This document shows, in pieces, positions 49,849 through 58,146 of a stretch of DNA of 64,000 nucleotides. Each line of letters begins with the position of its first letter. The first letter of the stretch is position 1. A program made the position numbers and the translations under genes. This stretch comes from Parvularcula sp. BBD 1991-13 (lineage in GTDB: Bacteria > Pseudomonadota > Alphaproteobacteria > Caulobacterales > Parvularculaceae), in the NCBI GenBank assembly GCA_001657385.1, contig LYSZ01000005.1, positions 124,001-188,000 of the forward strand, given 5' to 3'. Under the pieces are notes generated by a model. The model searched no databases and was not told where the DNA came from. It saw only the letters and a program-made list of their open reading frames with translations.

Positions 49849-51774
49849 ATGCAACAGAATGCTGAACGCAACGCTGATGGTCTCGGCATCGCCAAGGCGC
49901 TCGCCGCCGCGGCGCAGGAGCCGGTCCTCATTCTTGACCCCGGCCTTTCGGTCGTGTTCGCAAACCCGCCATTTCGCGACGCGTTCCCCCTCGCCTGCGC
50001 GGCAACGCAGGGGGTTCCGATCGCGAAGCTTGCGGGCGGCGAGCGGAACATGCCCGCCCTGTACGGCGCCTTGAAGGCGATGACCGCCGGCGGGAAAGGC
50101 TTTACGGCGCTGCGCGTTGAAAACGAGTGGCCGGCGCGCGCGAACGCCTCCGTGCTGATTAACGCCCGCCCGGCGCCGGGCCCGCGCTGTACGCTGATCA
50201 TGCTTTCAATCAGGGACGTCGCGCCGCGTGATGAGATGGCGGTCAGGCTGGAGGAACAGAACGCCCGGCTCGATTCCGTTTTGCAGGCGGCGCAGCTCGG
50301 CATCGTGACCATTGACTGCGCCGGCATCGTCAAGTCCTTCAGCCGCGCGGCGGAAGCCATGCTCGGCTATCGCGCGGACGACATTCTCGGCAAAAACGTC
50401 AGTATACTGATGCCTAAGCCGCATAGCGCGAAGCATGACGGCTATATCGCCGCCTATCTGCGTACGGGAGAAAAAAAGGCCATCGGCAAGAGCATGGAGG
50501 TGCTGGCGCGCCGCAAGGACGGGGCGCTCATTCCGGTCGATCTGTCGATCGCCGAGGCGTCGTTCGATCACGACAGGGTTTTCAGCGGCGTCATGCGCGA
50601 TCTTTCGCTTGAGAAGAAGCGCCAGGAAGAGCTTGTTCAGTGTCAGAAAATGGAAGCCATGGGACAGCTTACGGGCGGCGTCGCTCATGACTTCAATAAT
50701 CTGTTGACGGTCATTCTCGGCAATCTGGAGCTGATCGAGAGCAGCAGAAGCGCAAAACACCAGGCCGCCTTTCTCAGGGACGCTAAAGAGGCGGTCAATA
50801 TCGGCGCGGAGTTGACGCGCGGCCTGTTGGCGTTCGGACGGCGCCTGCCGCTTGAGCCGCAAAGCGTCGATGTCAACGAGTTCATCATCAAGATGATCAA
50901 GATCCTGAAGCGCACCATTTCGGAGTCGATTTCCGTCAGCGCGGTTCTTGGCAAAAACCTCTGGCAAACGGTGATCGACCCGGCGCAGCTTCAGAACGCC
51001 ATACTCAACCTGGGGCTGAACGCCCGCGACGCCATGCCCGAGGGCGGGAAACTGATCATCGAGACAAGCTCGGTCAATCTTGATGCAGACTATGCGGCGA
51101 TCCACCAGGATGTAACGCCGGGCGATTATGTCGCCGTATCCGTGACGGATACGGGACGCGGCATGACCCCGGACGTGACCAGGCGCGCCTTCGAACCGTT
51201 TTTCACGACCAAGGAGGCGGGCAAGGGCTCCGGTCTTGGGCTCAGCATGATCTATGGCTTTGTGAAACAGTCCGGCGGCCATGTCAGCATCTACAGCGAT
51301 GCCGGTCATGGGGCGACGGTGACCATGTTTTTTCCGCGGTGCAACAGGGAACAGCCGGAAAAGAAGACGACGGACACGTCGCAAGGTTTTGCAAAGGGCG
51401 CCGGCGAACGGGTCCTGATCGTCGAGGACGATCCACGCGTTCTCACGGTTACGCGGCGCAGGCTGGAGGCGTTAGGCTACAGGGTTTGCGAGGCGGAAAA
51501 CGGCGCGTCGGCCCTCGCCTATTTTGATGCAGGGGGAGAAGCGGACATTCTGTTTACGGATGTCATCATGCCGGGGGCGCTGAACGGTTTTGAGCTTGCG
51601 CAACGCGCGCGCGCCAGAAAGCCGGGGTTGAAAGTGCTTTTTACCTCCGGTTACGCTGAAGAGGCGTTGTCCATCGGCGGCGATGAGCGCATTCTGCGAA
51701 AGCCCTATGCGGCGAAAGCACTGGCGAAGGCGATCCGTGAGGTCCTTCGTGCGGCGGGCGAAAATCCTCGCTGA
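49849..51774 (+). CDS. Hybrid sensor histidine kinase with FixL-like PAS
   Basis: A 641-aa soluble protein with two PAS domains (about 15-125 and 138-255), a HisKA box with His280 (GGVAHDFNNLL), a HATPase domain (NLGLNARDAMPEGG, DTGRGM, GKGSGLGLSMIYGFV) and a C-terminal receiver domain with phospho-acceptor Asp571. The second PAS has LMPKPHSAKHDGYIAAYL, where His196 aligns with the proximal haem ligand of FixL. Haem binding is an inference, since many non-haem PAS kinases share this motif. No DNA-binding output. No transmembrane segment. Confidence 0.88.
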   Translation: MQQNAERNADGLGIAKALAAAAQEPVLILDPGLSVVFANPPFRDAFPLACAATQGVPIAKLAGGERNMPALYGALKAMTAGGKGFTALRVENEWPARANASVLINARPAPGPRCTLIMLSIRDVAPRDEMAVRLEEQNARLDSVLQAAQLGIVTIDCAGIVKSFSRAAEAMLGYRADDILGKNVSILMPKPHSAKHDGYIAAYLRTGEKKAIGKSMEVLARRKDGALIPVDLSIAEASFDHDRVFSGVMRDLSLEKKRQEELVQCQKMEAMGQLTGGVAHDFNNLLTVILGNLELIESSRSAKHQAAFLRDAKEAVNIGAELTRGLLAFGRRLPLEPQSVDVNEFIIKMIKILKRTISESISVSAVLGKNLWQTVIDPAQLQNAILNLGLNARDAMPEGGKLIIETSSVNLDADYAAIHQDVTPGDYVAVSVTDTGRGMTPDVTRRAFEPFFTTKEAGKGSGLGLSMIYGFVKQSGGHVSIYSDAGHGATVTMFFPRCNREQPEKKTTDTSQGFAKGAGERVLIVEDDPRVLTVTRRRLEALGYRVCEAENGASALAYFDAGGEADILFTDVIMPGALNGFELAQRARARKPGLKVLFTSGYAEEALSIGGDERILRKPYAAKALAKAIREVLRAAGENPR

Positions 51775-51953
51775 CATGCTGAAAACATTCAGGATGGCAC
51801 CGGCCGCGGTGACGCTTTTGTGAAAGGCCGCGGACTTGCGAATTGATGCGCGTCAACACGCGCCGATGCGCGCCGTCGTATCCTTACCGGCGCAGGGGGA
51901 GAAATGACCCTATCTGAGCGGCGCCCAGGCGCGCCGCCTGGGGGCGCCAACAT

Positions 51954-52424
51954 ATGACGAACCATAAACGCTTTTTGCGCCAGGCGGTCGCCGTGTTCGA
52001 TTGTCGCCTGTCCTTAGAAAAGGCAAGAAAGCTTCTGATACGAAATTACGCACAGTATACGGAAAGCACGATCATGAAATGCCGCGGCGCCGCAGTGCGG
52101 CCAAAACCCGGCATGGCGGTTGTCGGCGCCATTGGCGAATCTGATTACGTGCTGGCGAGCATGGGCCGCCTGACGGCTTTCCTGATCCGCTCCGGCGGCG
52201 GCCCGCGGCGTCCGTTCGGCGCCTTGCTGAACGCAGTCCTGCCCGCGCGGCAGGGCGATTTCCTTGCTGCGCAGCTACAGGAAGGCGCCGTCGCGCTTTG
52301 GATCGATCTGACGGAATGCAACATAGACTTATTGGCCTACAGATCGCTTAAGGCGTATAGCGATTATCCCGTCGGCATTCATGATTTGCACGAACCGCCT
52401 ACGGCGCAGGAGCGCGCGCCGTAG
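51954..52424 (+). CDS. Hypothetical protein (156 aa)
   Basis: Not recognised. The 156-aa product is basic at the N terminus, has no signal peptide or transmembrane segment, and contains RKLLIRNYAQYTES and a hydrophobic VALWIDLTECNIDLLAYRSLKAY stretch. No ribosome site of note. Codon use agrees with its neighbours, which favours a real gene. It lies 179 bp after the hybrid kinase on the same strand. Confidence 0.5.
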   Translation: MTNHKRFLRQAVAVFDCRLSLEKARKLLIRNYAQYTESTIMKCRGAAVRPKPGMAVVGAIGESDYVLASMGRLTAFLIRSGGGPRRPFGALLNAVLPARQGDFLAAQLQEGAVALWIDLTECNIDLLAYRSLKAYSDYPVGIHDLHEPPTAQERAP

Positions 52425-52493
52425 AACGCCGGCGACCCCGTCCTTCTCGGCGCCGCCGGCAACGCCCGGTAATTTGCCGGCCGGGAAAGCCGT

Positions 52494-52985
52494 TCAGCGG
52501 CGCGCGCCGTCATGGCGAGGTTGATGATCGAGCGTATAGGCCGCCGGCGCGACGCCGGTCGGACTGACCTGTTTGTGCACGAAGGGTTTTCGCGGCCGTG
52601 GAGATTTCCTTGCCTCGGCAAGCGGTTTTGAAGCCTTTTTGCGCGTCCCCGCGCACGCCTCGTCGAAGTCGACCAAAGCCTGCGCGGCGTAAATCCCGGC
52701 GGGACCGCGCGCCATCAACACGCCGCGCTGAAGGGCGAGTTTGATGGCGGCGCGGCTCACGCCCGCGCGGGCCGCGTCGTGGGCGTGAAGGCGGGCGCAC
52801 GCTTCGCAGCGCGCGGAGACGCCGAGCGCCGCCCCGGTCAGGGCGCGCATGCCGGGAGAGCCGGGCGAGACTTTGCCGATGGAGGCCATGAGCATGGAAA
52901 AGGCGGCGCCGGCGTGGGGCGCCGTCGAGGACAGGATATCGAGATCCGCCATAATCTCCTTGGCGGCGGCGTTGAGATCGGTCAT
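52494..52985 (-). CDS. Carboxymuconolactone decarboxylase (AhpD-like) family protein
   Basis: A 163-aa protein with the AhpD/CMD core: LTGAALGVSARCEACARLHAHDAARAGVSRAAIKLAL, where CEAC is the redox CxxC pair followed by the conserved His. Such proteins are peroxidatic or thiol-disulfide helpers. About 45 basic, proline-rich residues follow the core, an unusual tail. Isolated on the minus strand. Confidence 0.75.
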   Translation of the reverse strand: MTDLNAAAKEIMADLDILSSTAPHAGAAFSMLMASIGKVSPGSPGMRALTGAALGVSARCEACARLHAHDAARAGVSRAAIKLALQRGVLMARGPAGIYAAQALVDFDEACAGTRKKASKPLAEARKSPRPRKPFVHKQVSPTGVAPAAYTLDHQPRHDGARR

Positions 52986-53362
52986 GGGGTTTCCTCATCA
53001 TTGGTAGAAGGCGTATGGAACAACTCGGCGCGCATGTGGGAAACTGGAGCCGGCGTTTTGCCCGGCGCGCCTTCTCCCCGCAAACGGCGGGCGCCGCCGG
53101 TTCCAGTTCCGTCAATCCGGTCGCAGGCGCAGGCTACGCGCGCCCGCCGTCAAGCCGCGCCACGACGGCGTGCCGAGGCATGCACTTCGGGGCATGCGCC
53201 GGCCCCTTGATCCTGACAGTGAAAAACGGTGTACGATGTTTTCCCGACCGAACAGGCGTTACATATCACGATTGAAGCGCGCCATATTGACGATGGTCAA
53301 TTTCCAGGAACTATTTTTCATTGAAAATAGGCTGATCGCAATGCAGTGAAAAGAGGGCGAGA
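52986..53362. promoter_or_regulatory. Regulatory spacer before the cytochrome c gene
   Basis: A 377-bp spacer between divergent genes. It holds an FNR-type box (53287-53300) and a small hairpin CTATTTT-TCATTG-AAAATAG (53311-53330) that starts 33 bp before the cytochrome ATG. The left two thirds are GC-rich; short ORFs there have no support. Confidence 0.55.
53287..53300. promoter_or_regulatory. FNR/FixK-type box before the cytochrome c gene
   Basis: TTGAC-GATG-GTCAA, a perfect dyad of the CRP/FNR class (consensus TTGAT-N4-ATCAA), about 63 bp upstream of the cytochrome start. Confidence 0.75.
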
Positions 53363-53833
53363 ATGAGTGTCTCAACAACCGGGTTTTCACCCAGACGAGC
53401 GGTATGCGTATTAATTCTCCTGTCAGGAGCGGCGTGTTCCGACCCGAAGTCCGGTCGCGGTTTTACCCTGCCCGAAGGCGAGGCCGAACGCGGCAAGGCG
53501 GTTTTCTCCGAGCTGGCTTGCTCAAGCTGTCACAGCGTTTCAGGGCATGAGGACCTGCGTCCCGAAGGCTTCGAGCCGGAAATGACAGTGGCGCTGGGCG
53601 GCGAAACCCCGCGCATCGCAACCTATGGCGAACTGGTGACGTCGGTCATCAATCCTTCGCACCGGCTGGCGAGGCGATATTCGATGGAAGCCGTTTCGGA
53701 AGACGGCGTCTCGAAAATGCGCAACTATAACGACGTCATGACCGTTGACCAACTGATCGATCTCGTCGCTTTCCTGCAGGCGCAATACGAGCTGAAGGAC
53801 CCCGATCGGACATACTATTATCCTTACTACTGA
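53363..53833 (+). CDS. Monohaem cytochrome c, exported
   Basis: A 156-aa protein with an N-terminal export signal (about residues 8-25, RRAVCVLILLSGAACS). Cys25 could be a lipid anchor, but the lipobox is imperfect. One haem motif CSSCH at 53-57; the axial Met is probably one of those in the SMEAVSEDGVSKMRNYNDVM segment. The C terminus is tyrosine-rich. An FNR-type box lies upstream, so expression at low oxygen is expected. It could serve respiration or donate to the reaction centre; neither is shown. Confidence 0.82.
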   Translation: MSVSTTGFSPRRAVCVLILLSGAACSDPKSGRGFTLPEGEAERGKAVFSELACSSCHSVSGHEDLRPEGFEPEMTVALGGETPRIATYGELVTSVINPSHRLARRYSMEAVSEDGVSKMRNYNDVMTVDQLIDLVAFLQAQYELKDPDRTYYYPYY

Positions 53834-53836
53834 CCG

Positions 53837-53846
53837 CCCCCCCCCC
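53837..53846. repeat. C10 homopolymer tract
   Basis: Ten C residues in a row directly after the cytochrome c stop codon, between convergent genes. Such tracts are prone to slippage and sequencing error, but no reading frame depends on this one. Confidence 0.8.
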
Positions 53847-53868
53847 GTTCCAACCGGGAAAGGCGCGC

Positions 53869-55059
53869 TCACGCCGCCTGTTCGCCGCCAGCGGCGGCGA
53901 GGGCCTTGCCGCCGCGGGTCATGGCGGCGCCGAGGCCGAACACGTAAGCGACGAACCAGACGAGGCCGCCGAGAATGGGGACGAGGCCTACAACGACGAA
54001 CAGCGCGCCGCCGAGAAGCGTCCAGACGGTCCGTGCGGCCGGCCCAGGGGCGCCGGCGTCCTTCGACGCCAGCCGGCGGACCGACATGGCCGTGAAGTAG
54101 ACCGCGACCGCGATGGCGACCGGCGCAACCGCCACATAGATCGCGGTGACCATCACCGCCAGCGGCGCGCCGATGACAGTGGCGAAAAGAGCGGCGATGA
54201 CGACCGGCGCCGCCGCTGTGATCAAGAACCCGATCCCCAGGGTCGAGAGCGGTTTGTTGCGTATCATGTCCGATGCGCTGTTCATCAGTCCCGGGAGCGC
54301 AAGCGCGATCACGACCACAAGCACCGCAACGCCGACCAGGAAGATGAGGAAAAACGCCGCGGCGGCCGCCGCGGCCTGAATGCTCCAGCGTTCCATATCG
54401 GGGCCGGCAACCGGATCAAGCTCGATGATCTCTCCTTTAACGACCGCGCTCGGGTCCATCGCGAACGTCTTGGCGCGATAGCGCAGATCGCCGCCGATCG
54501 TCACGTTCGGACCGATACGGACGGTATCGCCGACAAGGCGCGCGTCGCCGGCAACGTCCGCGGCCACCGAGAGGCGCCCGGCGGCGGCGCGCAACTCGCC
54601 GTCGATCGGCGCCGCAACGGCGATGTCGCCCCCCGCCAGAATGGCCGAGCCGCCGACGGAAAAAGCGCGGGACAAGGTGAGGTCGCCGCCCGCCGCCACG
54701 ACGTCGTCCGTGACGGTTCCGCTGATGAAATTCAGATCGCCGCCCGCCGCGATGACATCGTGAAAAGCAACATCCGTCATGGTGACGTCAGCGCCGGCGA
54801 GATGAATTTTGTCCGCCTGCACGCCGGTCATGTCGATGTCGCCGCCCGCCGCGAAGATGTCGTCCATTGATTTCACGGACAGGTTCAGATTGCCGGCGGC
54901 GAAGAAAGCGATGTCCTGGAGAACGCCTTCCGCGTTCACGTCCTCGTCGGCGGCGGTTTCGATCTGCGCGTGCAGAACGCCGGTCGCCAACAACAGGACG
55001 AACAATAGAAACAGGAAAAAAAGAATACGCAAAAAAGGGGAATGGCGTTTCAGCAACAT
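53869..55059 (-). CDS. Bactofilin-like beta-repeat protein with membrane tail
   Basis: A 396-aa protein with a signal peptide or anchor (residues 1-33), then about 180 residues of short beta repeats (DVIAAGGDLNFISG, DVVAAGGDLTLSRA, AILAGGDIAVAAP, RIGPNVTIGGDLRY) like polymer-forming bactofilin domains, and about four transmembrane helices after residue 245. ATG 55059 follows AAAGGA and precedes the signal; the open frame to 55227 is not favoured. Such proteins are usually uncharacterised envelope components. The spacer to the divergent flavodoxin gene holds an FNR-type box. Confidence 0.8.
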   Translation of the reverse strand: MLLKRHSPFLRILFFLFLLFVLLLATGVLHAQIETAADEDVNAEGVLQDIAFFAAGNLNLSVKSMDDIFAAGGDIDMTGVQADKIHLAGADVTMTDVAFHDVIAAGGDLNFISGTVTDDVVAAGGDLTLSRAFSVGGSAILAGGDIAVAAPIDGELRAAAGRLSVAADVAGDARLVGDTVRIGPNVTIGGDLRYRAKTFAMDPSAVVKGEIIELDPVAGPDMERWSIQAAAAAAAFFLIFLVGVAVLVVVIALALPGLMNSASDMIRNKPLSTLGIGFLITAAAPVVIAALFATVIGAPLAVMVTAIYVAVAPVAIAVAVYFTAMSVRRLASKDAGAPGPAARTVWTLLGGALFVVVGLVPILGGLVWFVAYVFGLGAAMTRGGKALAAAGGEQAA

Positions 55060-55213
55060 GCTTGTCCTTTCAACGGTAGTCTTGCTTGATGAGGAATGTA
55101 ACCCCATGGTCCATGTCTGCCCATATCTTTGCGCCCATATCTCTTCGTCCGCAACGCTGACGCGGCGCCCGGCGGTGCAAGACGTCACGATAACGGTCCG
55201 GCCGGCCGGCGCC

Positions 55214-55227
55214 TTGACCAAGGTCAA
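55214..55227. promoter_or_regulatory. FNR/FixK-type box before the flavodoxin gene
   Basis: TTGAC-CAAG-GTCAA, a perfect dyad, 90 bp before the flavodoxin ATG and 154 bp upstream of the divergent bactofilin-like gene. Confidence 0.75.
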
Positions 55228-55317
55228 TTCGCGGCCGCGTGTGTTGACGTTACAATAATCGCAAGCGTCGCATGGCGGACATGGCGGACGGCGTCGCGGC
55301 GACAGGGGATCTGAATC

Positions 55318-55833
55318 ATGGCCAACATCCTTGTTTTGTATTACTCGCTGACGGGCAACACGGAACAGGTCGCGCGGTCTCTGGCCGCGAAGCTGCCGGC
55401 CGATTTGGAACCCTTGCGCGACGCGAAAAAGCGCGGCGTCGGTTTATCCCATCTCGGCACCGTGATGCAGGTGCTGTTCAAGACGCCGGCGAGGATCATG
55501 CCGGTGTCGATGTCCCTGTCCGACTACGACCTGGTGGTGCTGGGTGCGCCGGTGTGGGCCGGCGACATGGCCGCCCCCATGCGCACATTGCTGAAAACGC
55601 AAGGCCGGCTCATCAACAAGCTCGCCGTCTTTTGCACCGAACAGGGGTCCGGCGGGGAAGGCGCGCTCAGGAAAATGGAGGCGCTGTGCGGCAAGACCGC
55701 CGTCGCCGCCATGGTCGTGCTCGAAAAAGAAGTCCGTTCAGGCGCGTGGGACGACAAAGCCGACCCTTTTATCGGCGCCATCCGCGAGGCCGTCGGCGGT
55801 TGTCCCGATGACCGTATCAGGCAGGTCGTCTGA
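55318..55833 (+). CDS. Flavodoxin family protein
   Basis: A 171-aa protein with the FMN-phosphate loop YYSLTGNTEQVARSLA at the N terminus (residues 8-23) and VVLGAPVWAGDMAAPMRTLL further on, typical of flavodoxin/NAD(P)H-quinone-type flavoproteins. Likely a soluble low-potential electron carrier or flavin reductase. Downstream of an FNR-type box, so probably induced at low oxygen. Confidence 0.82.
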   Translation: MANILVLYYSLTGNTEQVARSLAAKLPADLEPLRDAKKRGVGLSHLGTVMQVLFKTPARIMPVSMSLSDYDLVVLGAPVWAGDMAAPMRTLLKTQGRLINKLAVFCTEQGSGGEGALRKMEALCGKTAVAAMVVLEKEVRSGAWDDKADPFIGAIREAVGGCPDDRIRQVV

Positions 55834-55895
55834 CTGCCCCGCGAGACATCCGCCGCGCTGCGGGAAAATATTTCGTACCGGGATTGTATAGGGTT

Positions 55896-55909
55896 TTGAC
55901 GGGAGTCAA
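55896..55909. promoter_or_regulatory. FNR/FixK-type box before the BON-domain gene
   Basis: TTGAC-GGGA-GTCAA, a perfect dyad, 62 bp upstream of the chosen start at 55972. Its right end overlaps an in-frame ATG at 55909, which argues against that earlier start. Confidence 0.75.
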
Positions 55910-55971
55910 TGGCGATGCGCGCCAGCTCGCCGATAGTCGTGGATACTGAAGTTTTTAAAAGGAGAGTGGCA

Positions 55972-56622
55972 ATGCGAAGCGATGAAGACATCAAACAGGA
56001 TATTCTTGATGAGGTTGACTGGGACCGTCAGATTGCTTCCACCGATATCGGCGTTACGGTAAAGGAAGGCGCCGTTTCCCTTTACGGATCGGTGAGCAGT
56101 TATGCGGAAAAACTCGCCGCCGAACGGGCGGCGCGGCGCGTCAAGGGCGTGCGCGCCATCGCGGAGGAGATCAAAGTCAATTATCCGCCCAAGACAATCG
56201 TCTCGGACGAGGATATCGCCGACCGGGTTGCGCAGCTTTTCGACTGGCACAGCTCGTTTCAGGAAAACGACGTGAAAGCGGAGGTCCGCAACGGCTATGT
56301 GACTCTGACAGGCGAGGTTGACTGGCACTATCAGCGTGAAACCGCGCGTAATCAGGTTGCGTCCATTCGCGGGGTGACGGGCGTCAGCAACCAGATAAAA
56401 TTGCGGCCCAAGGCTTCGGCGGCCGATGTGAAAAGAAAAATCACGGCGGCGCTGCATCGTAACGCCAATGTCGAGGCTTCGCATATCAATGTCGACGTCA
56501 GCGGGGGCGAAGTGACGATCAACGGCGACGTGAAAGCCTGGTACGAGCGCAAGCTTGTTGAGGACGCCGTCTGGTCCGCACCCGGCGTTGTCAGTGTAAA
56601 GGATAAGTTACGCGTTTCGTGA
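55972..56622 (+). CDS. Triple BON-domain protein (OsmY-like)
   Basis: A 216-aa protein made of three BON domains in tandem (about residues 5-70, 75-145 and 150-216), each with the alternating GxVxLxGxV pattern (VSLYGSVSSYAEK, VTLTGEVDWHYQ, VTINGDVKAWYE). There is no clear signal peptide, unlike periplasmic OsmY. ATG 55972 follows AAAAGGAGAG. BON proteins bind membranes or envelope components and are often stress-induced. Confidence 0.88.
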   Translation: MRSDEDIKQDILDEVDWDRQIASTDIGVTVKEGAVSLYGSVSSYAEKLAAERAARRVKGVRAIAEEIKVNYPPKTIVSDEDIADRVAQLFDWHSSFQENDVKAEVRNGYVTLTGEVDWHYQRETARNQVASIRGVTGVSNQIKLRPKASAADVKRKITAALHRNANVEASHINVDVSGGEVTINGDVKAWYERKLVEDAVWSAPGVVSVKDKLRVS

Positions 56623-56745
56623 CGGCGAGGCCGCCGGGCTTGAATGGCAGCCCGGCGGTTATCCCGTTCTTTGCTTGTTGCGTTTGTACTGGCGAAGCCG
56701 GTGCGGCGCTGAGGCGGCGCCGATGCGGCATTGTCGTCCCTTCGG

Positions 56746-57162
56746 TCAATGATGCGCCGACACCGCCTTTGTCAATTCCCCTGACAGCGCCTGATCGGCG
56801 GCGTGAGCGACATCGCCGAGGCTTAACATGCCGACAAGCCTTTTGTTGTCGTCGATGACCGGCAGGCGGCGGAGTTTCTTGTTCTCCATCAGGTGTACCG
56901 CATCGGCGATGTCTTCGTTCGCCATGCAATAAACGATGTCTTCCGTCATGACGTCCCGGGCGGTCTTGCCGGTCAGCTCGCCGCCGTTTGCCACGGCGCG
57001 AACGGTGATGTCGCGGTCCGTCACCATGCCGATCAGCCGGTCGTTCTCCCCGATCGGCACGCAGCCGATGTCCTGATCCTTCATCAGCCTGGCAATATCG
57101 GCGAGGGGCGTTGTCGGCTCCCGCCACAAGGCGTCGCCGTGCATTGCGTCTTTTACCTGCAT
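56746..57162 (-). CDS. CBS-domain pair protein
   Basis: A 138-aa protein of two CBS domains (MQVKDAMHGDALW.. then DVMTEDIVYCMANEDIADAVHLM). PVIDDNKRLVGMLSLGDV is typical of the second motif. Stand-alone CBS pairs bind adenosine nucleotides and act as energy or redox switches. ATG 57162 begins the domain; an in-frame ATG at 57207 is an alternative. It is divergent from the attachment-protein gene over a shared FNR-type box. Confidence 0.88.
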   Translation of the reverse strand: MQVKDAMHGDALWREPTTPLADIARLMKDQDIGCVPIGENDRLIGMVTDRDITVRAVANGGELTGKTARDVMTEDIVYCMANEDIADAVHLMENKKLRRLPVIDDNKRLVGMLSLGDVAHAADQALSGELTKAVSAHH

Positions 57163-57218
57163 TGTCTTTCTCCATGAGCGTTGCCGTTTTCGGATAACAG
57201 AAAACAACGGTTGCCGCG

Positions 57219-57232
57219 TTGATCCGTATCAA
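57219..57232. promoter_or_regulatory. FNR consensus box, CBS/attachment-protein promoter
   Basis: TTGAT-CCGT-ATCAA is an exact FNR consensus dyad, lying 57 bp upstream of the CBS gene start and 76 bp upstream of the divergent gene at 57309. Confidence 0.82.
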
Positions 57233-57308
57233 CCGGTTCGTCGATGGCGCGGCCGCCGTTGAAATTGACATCCGTCATTTCCCGTCGCGAGCGCAGGTGC
57301 TTTGATCA

Positions 57309-57794
57309 GTGATGAAACGGAAAAATGAATGCGCGATGATGCCCGTTACCCACCGTATTACCTGGTTTCTGTTCGCCGATCACGCCAAGGCGCGCCTTTA
57401 TTCAAGCGAAGGCTTTTCCAAGCCGTGGGCGCTTGAGCGGGAATGGTTCGAGGCTGACGCGCGGAAGGCGGATCGTGAGTTGTCCAGCGCGCCGCCGGCG
57501 CGCAATCGCAAGATCGGCTCCGGCAACCGGTACAGCGTCGAGGAACCCTCCCCGAGCGATCAGGCCGGGGAACAGTTCGTGACCGCGCTTGCGCAGTTTT
57601 TAAATGAAGCCGCGCGCGAGGGCAGGTTTCATCAACTCGTTCTGGCCGCGCCGGCGCGGGCGCTTTCAACCCTGCGGCGCTACCTGCGAGGCGAGGCCAC
57701 GGAGAAATACATCGCCGTCTGGGACAAGGATCTCACAAACATGCCGGAGGCTGAGTTGCTGTCCTATTGCAAGGACCGTCTTGACCGGTGGTAG
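57309..57794 (+). CDS. Host-attachment (AtsE-like) family protein
   Basis: A 161-aa protein of the family named for a plant-attachment phenotype, now seen in many stress and low-oxygen loci. The N-terminal TWFLFADHAKARLYSSEG and the later LVLAAPARALSTLRRYL and KDLTNMPEAELLSY segments are typical. Several ATGs (57309, 57312, 57336, 57339) compete as start. Its real function is unknown. Confidence 0.8.
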   Translation: MMKRKNECAMMPVTHRITWFLFADHAKARLYSSEGFSKPWALEREWFEADARKADRELSSAPPARNRKIGSGNRYSVEEPSPSDQAGEQFVTALAQFLNEAAREGRFHQLVLAAPARALSTLRRYLRGEATEKYIAVWDKDLTNMPEAELLSYCKDRLDRW

Positions 57795-57900
57795 CGCGTT
57801 TTGCGTCGTACGGGGCGTTCCGGCGCTGACGGGCGTCGCTTCGGCGCGCGGCGCCGGCGGCGATGGTTTTTGCAAGCGGAAAAGGGCTGGGAGCAAGATC

Positions 57901-58146
57901 ATGAAATCATTCGATATACGGAAAAAGGCTCGGCATTTCAGTTTCTGGCGCGAGCGCAGGCTGTCGCAGCAACGTGTAAAGAGTAAAACCGACAAGGCCT
58001 CGCGCAATGACGGCGCGGAGATGATCTGCAGTCAGGAGCCGAGCATGGTCCTTCGATTTCGAAAGAATGAGTATCCGCTACGCGATGACGTCGATGACGA
58101 AGCTGTTCTGATTCCGGGAGCAAGATCGTGCCGGAGAGGAGAATGA
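57901..58146 (+). CDS. Small basic hypothetical protein (81 aa)
   Basis: An 81-aa ORF starting ATG 57901 behind GGGAGC. The N-terminal half is very basic (KSFDIRKKARHFSFWRERRLSQQRVKSKTDK), the C-terminal part mixed-charge. Not recognised. It ends inside the first codons of the next gene, suggesting coupling if it is real. Confidence 0.4.
   Translation: MKSFDIRKKARHFSFWRERRLSQQRVKSKTDKASRNDGAEMICSQEPSMVLRFRKNEYPLRDDVDDEAVLIPGARSCRRGE

Noticed and set aside
53015-53275. 86-aa frame upstream of the cytochrome c gene
   Set aside because: No ribosome site or conserved feature; low-complexity residues only.
33662-56697. Similar 20-nt strings TTCTTTGC(A/T)TGTTGCGT(C/T)TG at about 33669 and 56668
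   Set aside because: With two mismatches, a few such pairs are expected by chance in 64 kb; neither copy has inverted repeats or a mobile-element context.
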